From Setaria digitata (Eukaryota; Nematoda; Chromadorea; Rhabditida; Setariidae), in contig RCAB01000028.1 in assembly GCA_003640385.1 (NCBI GenBank), positions 62,001 through 126,000 on the forward strand: 64,000 nucleotides of DNA, written 5' to 3'. Made by a program: the position numbers and the translations under genes. Below the pieces are notes generated by a model. That model was not told the DNA's origin and did not search any database. It saw only the letters and a list, made by a program, of their open reading frames with translations. Positions 48,493 through 60,638 of the stretch are shown piece after piece (within the stretch, counting starts at the first letter, position 1; each line of letters starts with the position of its first letter).

Positions 48493-51210
48493 CATTTACG
48501 CTTTAAACGGGGGATAGGATAGGTTTTGCGATATATCAGTTCAGAATTCAAAAGTCAAAGCCAAGTGGTAAAGACCAATTCCAGAAACAGCTGAATTATC
48601 GATGGTTAAATACGAAATAAGTAATATTAATTCTCGTGACAAGTTGACAAGCAATTTAATTACTAGTAAAAATTTATATCAACTGCAGATCGGAAGTTTA
48701 CAATCGTAGGAGCCAAAAATTTCAGGAAAAATTCATCCCGAAAATTCAATACACTCAATTTCCCGAGAAGTGAAGATATCAGCCGGGATTTCAACAAAAG
48801 AGAATGGCTGCATTGAAATTAGCGTTTTATTTGAGGGAAAGAGTAGTGAAGAATTGTAGGGAGAGAGGTGAAGTGATTAATATGCAAATTACAATTAGTA
48901 GAACGAAATTGTTATAATGAGGGAATTAGTCATCCTTCATGCTCCTCTGCAGCAATGAATTAACGCTGCAAGAAGAATGGAAGAAACCCGTCAATAACCG
49001 AAACAATTTGGTATACAATACTCTGTAAACAAGGCCATTCATATGTGCTGCATAGGGCAGACAAACTCACCCAAGCAACACACACACAATTAAGAACTAA
49101 GTACTTTAATTATTACTCATTATACGCATATCCTCAGCAAATGGTTCAATTAGACAGGAAGTTATTTGAATTTGCATCGTTAATGAGGAAGAAAGAGAAG
49201 GAAACTTGAGAGAATCTAAACTGCACTGATTCACATCCTTCTCGAATCTTCTGAAGTTAGATTCAGCAACGTGAACAAGTCTAGCTCATAACGTGCTATT
49301 ATGCGTGAATTAACCGTCAGGTCTCGCTTGGTTTCTACAATTTACTACAGAAAGGGAATTAAATGCAACACTATTATGTCGGACTATCAATTAGCAGTGC
49401 TATATTTTGCAGTTTGCATAAAAGTGATATCCCAGATTCTGAAAGGAAAGAACGACAAAAGAAAAAAGGTTCGAGAAGAGTAAAAAAAAGTGTTTACATG
49501 GATGGGATCAAAGTATTCATCACAGCTATTCAAATTTATCATACCATCATTTATTAAAAAATAATCCCAACAAGGGAAAATAAGTGCCAAATTAATTACA
49601 TAACAGTGTTATCGTTGCATATGATTTACTATTATTACAATCAACCCACAAATATGACATTTATCGACCAGTTGGTATGGAGTGAAAAATGGAAATGAAG
49701 AAGAAATGGAGGAAAAATGAGAAAAACGGGAAATAATTTTTTATCTAAACAATATTACAGCTATTTATTTCCTTTGCAAATTTCTAAGGAATTGAAAAGT
49801 TTTGTTACTAAAAGATTTAATTTTTTCTTCCTGCATTTTAAATGCTTGAAAGAAACGTGTCATTAAAGAAATCAAACATGATTAGAACGATTAAATGACC
49901 AAGAAAGAAATAACAAATGTTCCTTTAGCGGATAATTTTAATAGGCAGCATATAAGGACGTCTGGTAATTTGAATGAACAGATGATTGAAATGAAATGCT
50001 AAATAAGGAAGAGAGACAGAGAGGGAGAGAGAGGAATGATCATAAATGAGGACTGAAATTGGATTACGACCCAAGAAGCCAACCCCGTCATCAACGGCCA
50101 AGCTAAGCAAAGCCACTGGCACAAAGCATCATCGATACAAATTTCCAACATTTGTCCCCCATCTGTCCATCCATTTCCATCATTTGCATGATGCCATTGC
50201 AACAACTTATCCTACCAGATCGTTCAATTTTATCATTCACTCATCCCTAAACCAAAAACAGAAATTCACTTCAATTACATAGTGAAAAAATAAATAAATA
50301 AAAAATAAAACGTGAGAATTAGCTGCAAGGAGACACCTTTGCTTCAATCAGAATTCTCGAAGAAATGAACTTGCTAGAATCAAATTAACTGGTATAAGCT
50401 ACTAATAACCACCACTAGTTAGCATCACTAACAGAAGCACAGCAAGGAAATATCTAAATATTTAATCATATCAATCATGTTAGCTCCTGAAAAGAGGGTA
50501 CTAACATCCTCTAGGAACAATGTCATAATGTTTACTCTGATTAAATTTTAAAATAAAATTCCTACGGCAAAGCAATGATTGTCGAGAGATATCAGATGAA
50601 TGATAAGTAAACCTCTTGAGTAGTATCAATGAATATTCTCCTCCACAAACAACAACTCTTTAATTCATATAAGCATACAAATAACATAGCAAATACAATC
50701 TATGCTCTCACCTGAAATCAGTAGGCCTTTTTTTTTAGAACTTCGAATACAAAACCAATGTCGTAAAGGACCAAAAAAAAGAAAGAAAAATTATAATCTT
50801 CAAAATGACACTGTACCCTGTGTGGTAATGGTACAGTACTAATTAAATCTTTAAAAAGAAATTAAAATACAGCTATATTACGATACTTCATAGGAGTTAC
50901 CTTTTAAGGTACTGTAATGATAACTAATGGATTTTATCACCTATACTGTATCATAGGAATGTGATCTAAAATGAATGAGAAATTAGGAATTACCCGTGAG
51001 TGGATGATTAGTAAGAGCACCTTACCTCAATTTTAAAATTGATTAATTAAAATTTCAATTGAAAATTTGGTCTTTTTCCTTTGATAGTTTTCTTCTAAAT
51101 TTGGAGAAGACGAGGAAGACTGAATGAAAGAGAGGTAATTTTCAAAAAGGAAAAAAAAAGCGTCCTTGACTTTGGAACGATTGATAGTTTGTCTATGGAA
51201 ATCCGTTCTA

Positions 51211-51278
51211 CCCTTTCTCTTCTCTCCCTCTCTCTCTCTCTCTCCCCTTCCCTCTTTCTCTTTCTCTCCCTCTCTCTC
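51211..51278. repeat. 68-base pure pyrimidine (CT-rich) tract
   Basis: An uninterrupted C/T tract, mostly CT dinucleotides with CCC and TTT interruptions. Open frames across it on either strand are repeat translations. Confidence 0.9.
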
Positions 51279-52396
51279 AAAATGGCTCATTGGATGATTG
51301 GCCAAATGGATGTATTTTCTGATGACAGGGTGCTGTTAATGGTGAGAAAATGATGCTAAAAGATGCAATGCAAAAAGTGTTACGTCGAAGAATCACGCAC
51401 GCTCAGAAGGATAAGATTGTGGAAGGGGAAAATTGCAAATAATTCAATTCAATTTTAAACTTCGCCAGTTGAAGGATCAATTAATTGGTAGGATAAAAAT
51501 GCACTCTAAAAGCATTCATTTCTGACAAATTTTAAATTTAAAAAGAAAAATCTTCCGAAAGAAAAAATGCCATAGAAATTGATAGTTTAAAGTACAAAAA
51601 AGTACAGAAAATAATGAAATACTCATTCATAATGGCTTTTCCTTACTGCATAATTTTTGTATTGTGACTGTTTAAAGTACTTGAACTTTTACTCCAATTA
51701 ATTAAATACTTCAATTTCTCCCTTAATTAAATAAGGCTAATATTTAAAAGGAAGGGGAAACAAGGAATAGATCTAGAGGTACTTAACGATGAAGTATTAT
51801 TTAACAGATGAACTTTCATAAATCAAATAAAGGAACCACAACAATAAAATGAAATATTTCTACACACAGTAGCAGCGGCAATTTAATGAATTTAAAGACG
51901 TAAAAGAGACAATAAAAAAATGAACGATTAAAAAATTCTTAATCTTTTGAAGTGCGAATTTCCATTTTTATTTTAAATTATTGATCAAAGAAATAAAATT
52001 AAAAAAATTCAAATGAATTAATGTTTAAAACAATTTAAATCTCTTTTCCTTTTTCTTTTGTCCCAAATAATGATGAATTTAATTAAAAGTATTTATTTAT
52101 GTCCATGGTTGAGTTGAGTACGATCAACACAATGAAGAGAACACATGTGAGTAGTTAGAAACGTCATACATCAAAGGAATCGTATGCTTTCTTACGTGAT
52201 CGTTACACGATGATTGATCGATAATCGATAAATTCGATCTTCCATCTTAACAAAATTTCCCTAACCCAAATATCGATCGGAAATAGACGATGAATCGAAC
52301 AACAAAGCGTAGTAGGAAAGGGGGGTACCGATCATTATTGTTAATATTGCTGTGAAGAAAAAGGTGTGGGATGGTCCGTACCACATTTCCTCCTTA

Positions 52397-52428
52397 CGTC
52401 CGTGTCCACGTCACGTCCACGTCCGTGT
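52397..52428. promoter_or_regulatory. Cluster of CACGT-containing motifs
   Basis: In 32 bases the motif ACGTCCGTGT occurs twice, at both ends, and CCACGT occurs twice between them. CCACGTCA at 52406-52413 is, on the other strand, TGACGTGG. This is the core of the XBP1-type unfolded-protein response element and a general CREB/ATF-like site. The block is strikingly GC-rich for this region. It lies about 2 kb beyond the 3' end of the nuclear receptor gene and far from any known start. Confidence 0.35.
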
Positions 52429-53381
52429 ATGTCTCTGCTGCAAATGAAGCTGAAATACGGTGAAGGGAGGATATCATCGTGCTGTACCGCTTAGGACAAC
52501 AGGAAGTACTCTTTGACGGAAGTAAATGATAGATTTGTTTGTTTAGTTCGACTTTATACATTAATTTTGAGTAAGCTTAGCAGTAGTTTATACTCTTTAT
52601 GCTAATTAATGAAAATGATTGGAAAGAATGGGTTAATTAGTAGGGAAAATCTTCAGGAAAAAAAGCAAAAAACATTGGCATGGAATCACATTATAGACGA
52701 TACGAGTGTGAATAAATGTTAACTTCAAAAAAAAAAAATGTGGAAAATTGAGAGGGCAGTTGAGAAAGTTTTATTCCTTGCTTTTAGTTAAAATGTTTTT
52801 TTTTTTGTTTTTGTTTCTCAACTACAATTATAACGATGTCTTCTTTTATTTTATTGCATTTATGCGAGCTTGCATCATAGTGTTTCGATGATTTATATTG
52901 TTAATTACCTTCATTTATCGAGATTTTTGAATACTTTAATGCAATTTATTTCGTCGAGAAAGAAGTCTTTTTTTTTTGAGGATATAAATACCCTTATTGT
53001 CCATTATTATCTGACTTAACTTATTTTGGCAGAAAAATTATTCTGCCTTCAACTTTAAGACCATTTTCTGTTTTTCTGCAATAATGGAATGGAGAGCAAG
53101 CGCAAAAGACAAAATTTGAAAGGGTGAAAAGTTTAAAGAGCAGGAAAGTTAGTGCTTAAAAAGTGCTCTAGAAAAGTGCTAAAATATCTTAGTCATCAGT
53201 TAACAGGTAGTAATTATCCACTCAACTTTATTTGTCTCTGAATTTTATCACTGTGCTTTGTTTTTAACCTAAAATTTTACACGGTTCATGTAAGTAAGAC
53301 ACATTATGTCATCATCATTATCCGTTGTTTCTTACAATTTCTGCTAGTATCGTAATAGTCTTGCTACTCTTTTAATTTCAG

Positions 53382-53512
53382 GAGAATGCGGTAAATGTTG
53401 TGAATTGTGGAACAAAGGGAACAAAGAATTGTGGAACGGTCTCCACAGCACGTGTCCCAATGATCTGACACTTTTTATCAAAGACTGCTTACCGGGGTCG
53501 ATCTCATTTTGA
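53382..53512 (+). CDS. Orphan candidate terminal exon, cysteine-rich
   Basis: A TTAATTTCAG acceptor is followed by 43 codons and TGA at 53510-53512. The product starts ECGKCCELWNKGNKELWNG and contains six cysteines in total, ending CPNDLTLFIKDCLPG. It could be the last exon of a small secreted cysteine-rich protein on the plus strand. No partner exon was found, and the length alone is not beyond chance. Confidence 0.25.
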
Positions 53513-54356
53513 TTTGTTATTTTTGCTAGCTTGTCTGTCCAGTAACGAATACTTCCGATTGATTGTTCGTTTCACTCTTAAACCAGAAATAATAAACTGT
53601 CGGCATCACCTTCCCATCGAAAAACTACGCTGGCAAACAAGTTGAAAGAAAGGAACACAAAGAGGATCTCAATTGACAGTTCCTTCATCACCCTTTGAAG
53701 AAAATTTCAAAAATGTTCGCTCAGCTTTCACTATAGCGGTGCATTTCATAGGCCTCTCACTGTTAAGCTACTTTAACCATCACTGATTACACTGTTAACA
53801 AACGACAAACGTACACGGTAGCGAAATACAATCAAACAGATTAATTCTACTCTCATTCTGTTCCTTATCTGTAACAATCCGAAATTCTTGAAGGATCTGA
53901 AACTTTCTCTGCAATAGGGAAAAGGCTTACATTAGAGATTGGGAAACATCTATAATTCAACAGATGTCTGCTACAAGTTTCATTTCAGCTGAGAAAATTT
54001 CCAGTCCAAGTTTCCTACAAGAGTATGAGGACGACAACACATCTCACTTTATCTGTAATTACTGTTTGGACTTTTATCTCTCTACGGCCATTCATCTTCT
54101 ATTTTCCTGCTCCATATTTATCCCATTATCTTATTTCTCTTGTCACTCGGTTCGGCGGTAGACTCTGTGCTCGTAACATTAAGGACAAAAATAACAATTG
54201 TTTACTGACAACCGAACTCTGACTTTTCCCCTTTTCTCGTGAGAAACTCAAACTGATCTTGAGTTTTATACTTTGTTGGAACACACCCTGCAGAAATACA
54301 CAGTCCCTTAAATTGACAAGGTGATATCCAGGCACATATCAAGATTTCAATGCGTA

Positions 54357-57300
54357 TCACAATGCTTGTGTAATGTTAAAAAGTAGCTGTTCAGAGATGT
54401 GATCGAAGGCAATAATTTTAAACAGGCGCATCACCTGGTAACTTTCAATGGTTGCTGATGCAGCTGATATGATCCCTGAGATCGTCAAAATCACATTGCC
54501 AAAACGTTCTGGAAGGCTAATTAAAGCCTGTTACTTTCAGATCAGTAAAAGTAGTTGTAGAGGAAACGTGAATTTTGAATTTCCATCACCTCATAATTTT
54601 TTTCTTAACTTTTTTAAATGACTATTAACAATAAATGTTAATGACTCACTGTTTTTAAAAGAACTAATATCACATGAAATAGGGAAAATGCACCTGCATA
54701 ATTCGGGAACTCGATAAACTGGTAGAAGGCAAACAATGCAGCAATTATTCGATCACGATATTCTATTATCCGAGCATTTGATTCTTCCGAAATCTGGGAA
54801 CCTTTATCTAAAGAAAAAGCGATGTATAAATAGTAAGCATTAATGTTTGATCCGATTAGCAACATCCGGAAAGGTCATAACAGAGGTGAGGTTTTTAGTC
54901 ATATAAGGCAAGCTGGTGAGACTAAATATTTCGTCAAGTAAAGCGGTTTTCAACAACAAGTACTTCATTGCTTGAAATGTCAAGGTAGAGATGATAAGTT
55001 CCATGAAATCATAGATGAGAAAAATGAAATGAAAGCAAAGGAAAACATGGAGGAAATGTACTTTCACAACTGCTAGCGCCATATCGAAAAAGCATAATAA
55101 TTTTCAATGTTACCAGTTCTTCAGGCATCAATTTCAACCTCCTTAATGGCATGGCAACTTCGTCAATACATATATCAGTCATCTGCTTGTAAAGTTTCTC
55201 CTGACGCCATTTCCGATCCGTTGGAATTGACTCCTAAATCAGTGGAACACATGAAATGCAACAGTGCGTGTGTGAATTTTAAACGATCAAGTTTTGGGGT
55301 GAGTTTTTAGAATAACCAGAACTTGAAATGTGATGAATGTAATTTGTCACACTAGAAGAAGTATTAGACACTTAAGACGACAGTGAAGTGTGAAACTAGA
55401 CCTTCTCGGACAATTAGGCTTGTGGGGAACGGAAAAAGTTATTAAGTGAAAAAAAAAAATGCATCACTTCTTAATGGATAAAAGAAAATGTTGTCATCCT
55501 TCAAGAATTGAAATATCGGATGGGAAGGGAATGTGAAGTACAGATGAAGTACAGGAAGCTGAAGCAGGATAAAAATATGTCCACAGGTCAAGGACCTATC
55601 ATTTTAATTTAAATTTACGAAAAACAAAAAGAAAACTTGCTTCCAACTCTTCTGGTAATTCATCAACATTTCGTGGCATACAGGTACCATTCGATATCAA
55701 CCAAACATCTTCTATACCTAATTGCGCAGTGTAATACCCATATTCCAAAATAAGATAATGAACAGCAAAACTGAAAAGAATTAAGCATAAATCTAACTGG
55801 AGATAATTTTTATCTAAGAAGTAAAGAAGTTCACTACATTAAACGTACTTTTTCAAAAGTGACAATCTGTCAGCAAATGGAAGATCGATGAAACAGGGCA
55901 CTGTTTTAGCCCATTCCAGCATCAGTAGCAATTCCGTATGTGTTACACTTGCGATATCAGTAGCCATAATCACAAGTCTGTTTATGACCTATGCGAAAAA
56001 AAAAAAAAACATTCATTAATGTGGAGTTTCTAAAAACTTCGCTGCTAAGATAACAAAATTTTCCCATTAATTAAATATTTGAGGTCATAAAATGAACATC
56101 AGTAATTTAAATTGAAAGTTTATATTTGTATCTGGACAAAATCACTTTTAATCTTGTATTGAATGCTAATGCTGAATCCATCGCCAATTGTTTTAAAATG
56201 GATAAAAATGAAGGAAAAAAAGGAACTTCACAATGCTAATACATTCTAATATCTCACAGTGTCCAGAATATAACTTAGATCCAAATGATTTCCATTCCCT
56301 TCATAATTCGTTAATGTTTGTAATTAGATGGATAATCAGCGAGATTGATAGAACATACTTCAGACATAAGAAATACAAAAAAAAAAAAAACTGAAAAGAA
56401 AATCATCAGAACTTACCAGCTGATCATTTTGCTTCAACATTTCCGCCAACCTTCTCGCTTCATTTTTCGCTCGCATCAGATGAAATTTCCGCTCTCGAAT
56501 TTCCTTATCAACAAATGTAAGTCTCGAAATGAGTTCAACCAATTCCATATCTACTGGTGATGGTTGAGGGGGATGAGCTGAAAATCTCTGCTGCTCACTC
56601 GATCGTCGATATCTTCGACATCCAATTAAATCTCGACGTGGTTGAAGAGCTGTAATGCAAATGAGTTCTAGCCAAAGTGTGTATTTTGGGATAATACTAA
56701 AAAGTAGCTCAGTTCAATTTCTGCGTTGAATTTGCAAAAGAAGTTATAGAAATCGATACTTTTCAAAGCGAATTTTTATGAAAGTTCGACTTCAGCAAGA
56801 CAGAAAATGAAGAAAATAAGATGAAACCCTCTTTGGTCATTCCCATTTCAAGGCATTTCTTGAAGCGACAAGCTCTACATGCTCTCCTGCTATCCTTATC
56901 AACTTCACAGCATTCCGATCTCTTGCATTTGATATCTTGACGGTGAACCACTGCTCTGTATACAAAGATGTATAACAAATGCGAGTGCAATCCAATACAA
57001 TATTCAAACAAATGCTGCTTATGGACAGAGAGATCTCTGTAGTTTCTACATTATGGATTGGTTAAAGTCTAGAAATTTGGAAAAAAAGTTACAAATATTA
57101 GACTGACGCAGAACAGCAGTGATTCCCATATGTTTTTGATCAGATTGAAAATTCCTCCAAATATGAAAGTTGATGTACCAAATTCAGGAAGGCTGTACAT
57201 ATCAAAATTCTCTTTGAATATTCAGAAGATATTCTACTGCTTCATATTTTTAAATAACTGATTTTACTTGCTATTGGGAATTCTGATTCACTATGTGATT

Positions 57301-58313
57301 CGTTGCTGTCATTTCCAAAAAAAAAATTTGAAATATCAACACTTAACATTTCTTTGAACCAAAATAGCAATCATAACAATAAAGATATTCTTCTTATTAG
57401 GGAAAACTCTTTTGCTGCAACATGAAAATCTTACTGGAGACCAAAATGATGGATTATCCGATTTGTGATTATATGAAAAAAAAACTGGATTTCTGCCGAT
57501 TAATGAGCGGCAATTTTTGATTCATGATTTCAGCCACTGTGCATGATTCTTAAATCCAATAATTCAGAGAAGATTCAGAAAGTTGTAACAGGAACGGATC
57601 AAATGCAGTGAATTTTCCTGAAGGAAGTTCAGGATGCTTCTTTTCTATGCAGTAGAAAAATGGTCCTGCCCACACTGATGTGATCTGTTTCTCGTGTGAG
57701 AGCTGTTCTCGAGCAAAATATTCGACCTCTAGGTTTTGTTAACTGTTGTCGTAAAAGTTTTGTTTCACTGGCTAGTCATAATTGGACATTATCAATTTCC
57801 AGTGATCGTTTACAGTCATCGAGCCTTCATCTTCCTCACAGTTGCTTGAACAAAAATATGCTTTGCATTTGTTAACACCTCTGAGTCAAATGTATTTCCT
57901 CCTTTATGATCCATTTATCAATTCCCTGATTAATTCACAAGTATAATTTGTAAATATAATTTGTGAATTAATCAATAACAAAAAAAGCATAGCAAGAAAT
58001 GAACTATAAAATGATACATAAGCAACATTTTTTAGAGAAAATTATTTTATTGTAAAAGAGCAAAGTTCAACAGTGGAAAACTGCTGTTATCTTTGCATCA
58101 GTCCAATATACCCTACTACAGATTACACCAATGCATCTAATTAAAACCGGAAGAAGTACAAAAACAAAATAGAAATTCGGACCTTCTAAAAAAGGTTTTA
58201 CATCCAAGGCAAGCAATGACACCATAATGCTTCCCTGTTGAATCCTCTCCACAAATAACACACTTTCCGATCACAGGGGCTAAAGCCTTCAGAATATAAA
58301 TTAAAGTAAACAT
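54357..58313 (-). CDS. Nuclear hormone receptor (nematode NHR family)
   Basis: Eight exons join in phase: 58183-58313, 56828-56955, 56417-56649, 55849-55988, 55641-55770, 55062-55233, 54694-54807 and 54357-54508, giving 399 residues. The DNA-binding domain starts near residue 17: [20 protein letters not shown] with CKTFFRR, then a second finger, [20 protein letters not shown] and [10 protein letters not shown], with all eight zinc cysteines. A hinge (QPRRDLIG) follows. Then comes the ligand-binding domain: [27 protein letters not shown], then [30 protein letters not shown] and [12 protein letters not shown], down to a final helix ([12 protein letters not shown]). It should be a ligand-regulated or orphan transcription factor in the nucleus. 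The P-box (CLGCKT) differs from HNF4-type CDGCKG. Intron 5 appears to use a GC donor (55640-55639). The ATG at 58313 is the first in frame; an upstream exon cannot be excluded. Confidence 0.88.
57927..57974. repeat. 14-bp perfect inverted repeat in NHR intron 1
   Basis: TGATTAATTCACAA at 57927-57940 and its exact reverse complement at 57961-57974 flank a 20-base AT-rich loop. It lies in the first intron of the nuclear receptor gene. Two near copies of TATAATTTGT lie in the loop and at the right arm. Confidence 0.75.
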
Positions 58314-59369
58314 GAGTTATCACGAAGTGGAAAAATAAGTATAAATCAGTTTCCACAAAGTGGATATAAAATTTGGAAAGAGCACAATACCGCTGCGTTT
58401 AGTTCAAAATGTTACGAACAGTGAACTTTATGCAATGAATTATTATATTCCATCTGTGGCACTGTCTGATGAGCCTTATATTATATTCTAAGAACATTTT
58501 AATAGATTGAAATTATTGGAAGTTTTTTTTTTTCCCAGCACCCATAAAGACATTTGGGATAAACACCAAAAACAAAAAACTAGAACTTCAAAAATGAAGA
58601 AGGAGAGGCTAAGCGTTGAAATGCATCTTGCAGCTGAAGATACAGTAAAGAGAAGTTACCTTGACGACTAATACTTGGACACATCCTCATTGAAATTTCT
58701 CATCTAGAAACTTTCTTCCATCCATATATGATTTTCCTTTCAAACATCAAGTATCTTCAGACCCACTCAAAGCTTTCCGATCTGAACAGGCTAAAATCAT
58801 ATCAGCATATGCCTCTAACTATTTTTAATTACAAAAGCAACAAAAAACTGCTCGACTAAGTGGGAAAAAACACTTTCCTAGCACAGTAACGTTTCAAGTA
58901 CTATGAAATAACAATAGTAATATTCATAGTGAAACTTTTGAATGCCAAAAGAAAAATGAGAGAGCTGATAAAGGATGTATTGTTAGATAACGACAGAACA
59001 GGTGAAGCAGAAGATATTTAAATGTTCTATTGTAAAATGAATTTCAAATTTATTGCTGAAGAAAATCGATTGAAAAAAATAAGCCAGAAGGTGCGATCGG
59101 TGTAATCAAATATTATCATAAATGGAAGGGTCATGAAGGAAAAAGAAAAAGAATAATGGGACATCAATTTCAACTGACAACACCAGAGAAGAAATGGAGA
59201 AGTCCTTCACTGGTATGCCAGTAATATTTTATTTTACTAACGAAATTCGACAGGAAAAAAATTAAACTCATCTAACACGTCAAAATGATTCAAGCTATCA
59301 TCAGCAAATGAATTACATAATTACTATTCAATCCTATGTAAATGAATCAATTTCATAACATATACTCCG
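58314..59369. other. Upstream region of the NHR gene, nothing recognised
   Basis: AT-rich sequence between the NHR start (minus) and a small plus-strand open frame. No exon or RNA gene is supported. It should contain the promoter of the NHR gene. Confidence 0.45.
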
Positions 59370-59633
59370 ATGACTAGGAAGTACGATATCCGCATGGGTA
59401 CTCAGATTTACTTCCCGAAAAAACTGTTAGCCCGTGTTAGGGCTGCCAATACTTTTGAATCTCAATTCAACAGCATTAAGATACAACTACCATCGGGAAA
59501 TCTCGTGGAAGTGGAAGGCTCAAGTGAGGAGTGCTTTATAAGACGCATATATCATGAGAAGTTAACGCAATATTACAAGGCGAATGATACAAATGATCTG
59601 AAAGGAATACGCAGCAAAGAAAATCAAAACTAG
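59370..59633 (+). CDS. Hypothetical small protein, single open frame
   Basis: An ATG-started frame of 87 codons encodes a well-balanced, soluble protein. It starts MTRKYDIRMGTQIYFPKKLL, contains IKIQLPSGNLVEVEG and RRIYHEKLTQYYKAND, and ends in a charged tail. The composition and codon choice look coding rather than chance. No transmembrane segment, signal peptide or known motif is visible. It could be a single-exon gene or the first exon of a longer gene. The open frame at 59989-60396 lies in the same orientation, but I see no donor and acceptor pair linking them in phase. Confidence 0.42.
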   Translation: MTRKYDIRMGTQIYFPKKLLARVRAANTFESQFNSIKIQLPSGNLVEVEGSSEECFIRRIYHEKLTQYYKANDTNDLKGIRSKENQN

Positions 59634-59988
59634 AAGAGAACAGATGGAATTCCATACACCAACAGTATAAAGGGAGCAAATGAAGTGGGGAGAAGGGTAC
59701 TTACAACCAGCTTCCTTCAACTACGTCAATTCTTGTTCCCCGTGTTGTGAAGTGTGCAGTAGCAGAAGGTGATGGCTGCTAATAATAAAGGTGTTACTTC
59801 GGCATACTATAAAAGAGGAACTCTCTCCAATTCTCTGTTTATTTGTTACTTCGTCTCTTCACTTCTACAGCTGTGCAGTACTCTTGTGCAGTGGAGCTAT
59901 GTTAATAAGAACAGCACAACAGTTACTGATTGCAAATACAGGAAAAAGAAAAGAAGGGAATAATAATAGCAATTATAATTATACTTAA

Positions 59989-60396
59989 ACTCACCTTGAA
60001 GCAACGGCAGCAGTATCTGAACTTAGTAATGTTCTATTAAATTTATCACTGAACAGATCATCAGCAACTCAGACGTCTCCAGTAAAATCATTCCACCAGT
60101 TCATCACAGTATTTTCTTTAAATATATATTATGGAGCTGAGTACTTGCGGTTGAATCAGCGAGTAGATGAAAAATTACGATGGAAATCTATGCAATATTT
60201 AGAAGTTAGATTCATTTCAGCAAAACTAAGTAATAGTGCTAAAAAAAGAGAAATCCAGCTTCTTCATTGTTGCTATGAAGAAAATCCTATAGAAAATCCT
60301 CTGCCATTAATTCAATACATCCAAATACTAAACTTGCATGCGTACATCAACAACTTGCATAAAATTCATTCAATTCGGGAACAGACGGTTTCATAA
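59989..60396 (+). CDS. Unassigned 135-codon open frame without early Met
   Basis: The plus strand is open from just after TAA (59986-59988) to a stop at 60394-60396. This is long for AT-rich non-coding DNA. The translation includes EATAAVSELSNVLLNLSLNR, YYGAEYLRLNQRVDEKLRW, then LEVRFISAKLSN and LLHCCYEENPIENPLPLIQY. It reads as a mostly helical soluble protein. The first ATG lies inside the frame near 60190, so the true start probably lies in an upstream exon. It ends 242 bases before the TTI1 start, in the same orientation. That is a spacing seen in nematode operons, but the operon idea is inference. I do not recognise a family. Confidence 0.4.
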   Translation, partial: THLEATAAVSELSNVLLNLSLNRSSATQTSPVKSFHQFITVFSLNIYYGAEYLRLNQRVDEKLRWKSMQYLEVRFISAKLSNSAKKREIQLLHCCYEENPIENPLPLIQYIQILNLHAYINNLHKIHSIREQTVS

Positions 60397-60638
60397 ATCG
60401 TTGCAACCGTGAAATGCAATCTTGTCCCAGGCAGTATTACCAATGATTGAGTTTGTGTTTTTCCAACTTTTGCTCTTCAATAATTAAGCAGAACTGCATG
60501 GTGGTAGAAGTGCAGCTAAGAGGTAACATGAATGGACAGGTTTTAAGAGTTTTGCAACATGAAAAGTGAGTTTGCCGCTTATTAATTGCACTAAAGTATT
60601 AGACATTTGCACCTTAAGTGAAACTGTGTTTGCAAGAA

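Larger units (their letters stand above)
41088..54356. other. 13-kb gene-poor region
   Basis: This is the longest stretch without a recognisable gene. It lies upstream of the minus-strand C2H2 gene and downstream of the nuclear receptor gene. It may hold distal regulatory DNA and 5' non-coding exons of the C2H2 gene. Many open frames here are homopolymer or simple-repeat translations. Weak candidates are listed separately at 42767-43007 and 53382-53512. Another protein-like stretch at about 47951-48170 (+) follows a TTCAG acceptor but has no motif. Confidence 0.5.

Noticed and set aside
50046..50282. Plus-strand frame in a GC-richer patch
   Set aside because: H/P/T-rich product with an overlapping minus-strand frame and no splice evidence. 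Too weak to call.
51033..51305. Minus-strand R/E-rich frames
   Set aside because: They are translations of the CT-rich repeat at 51211-51278.
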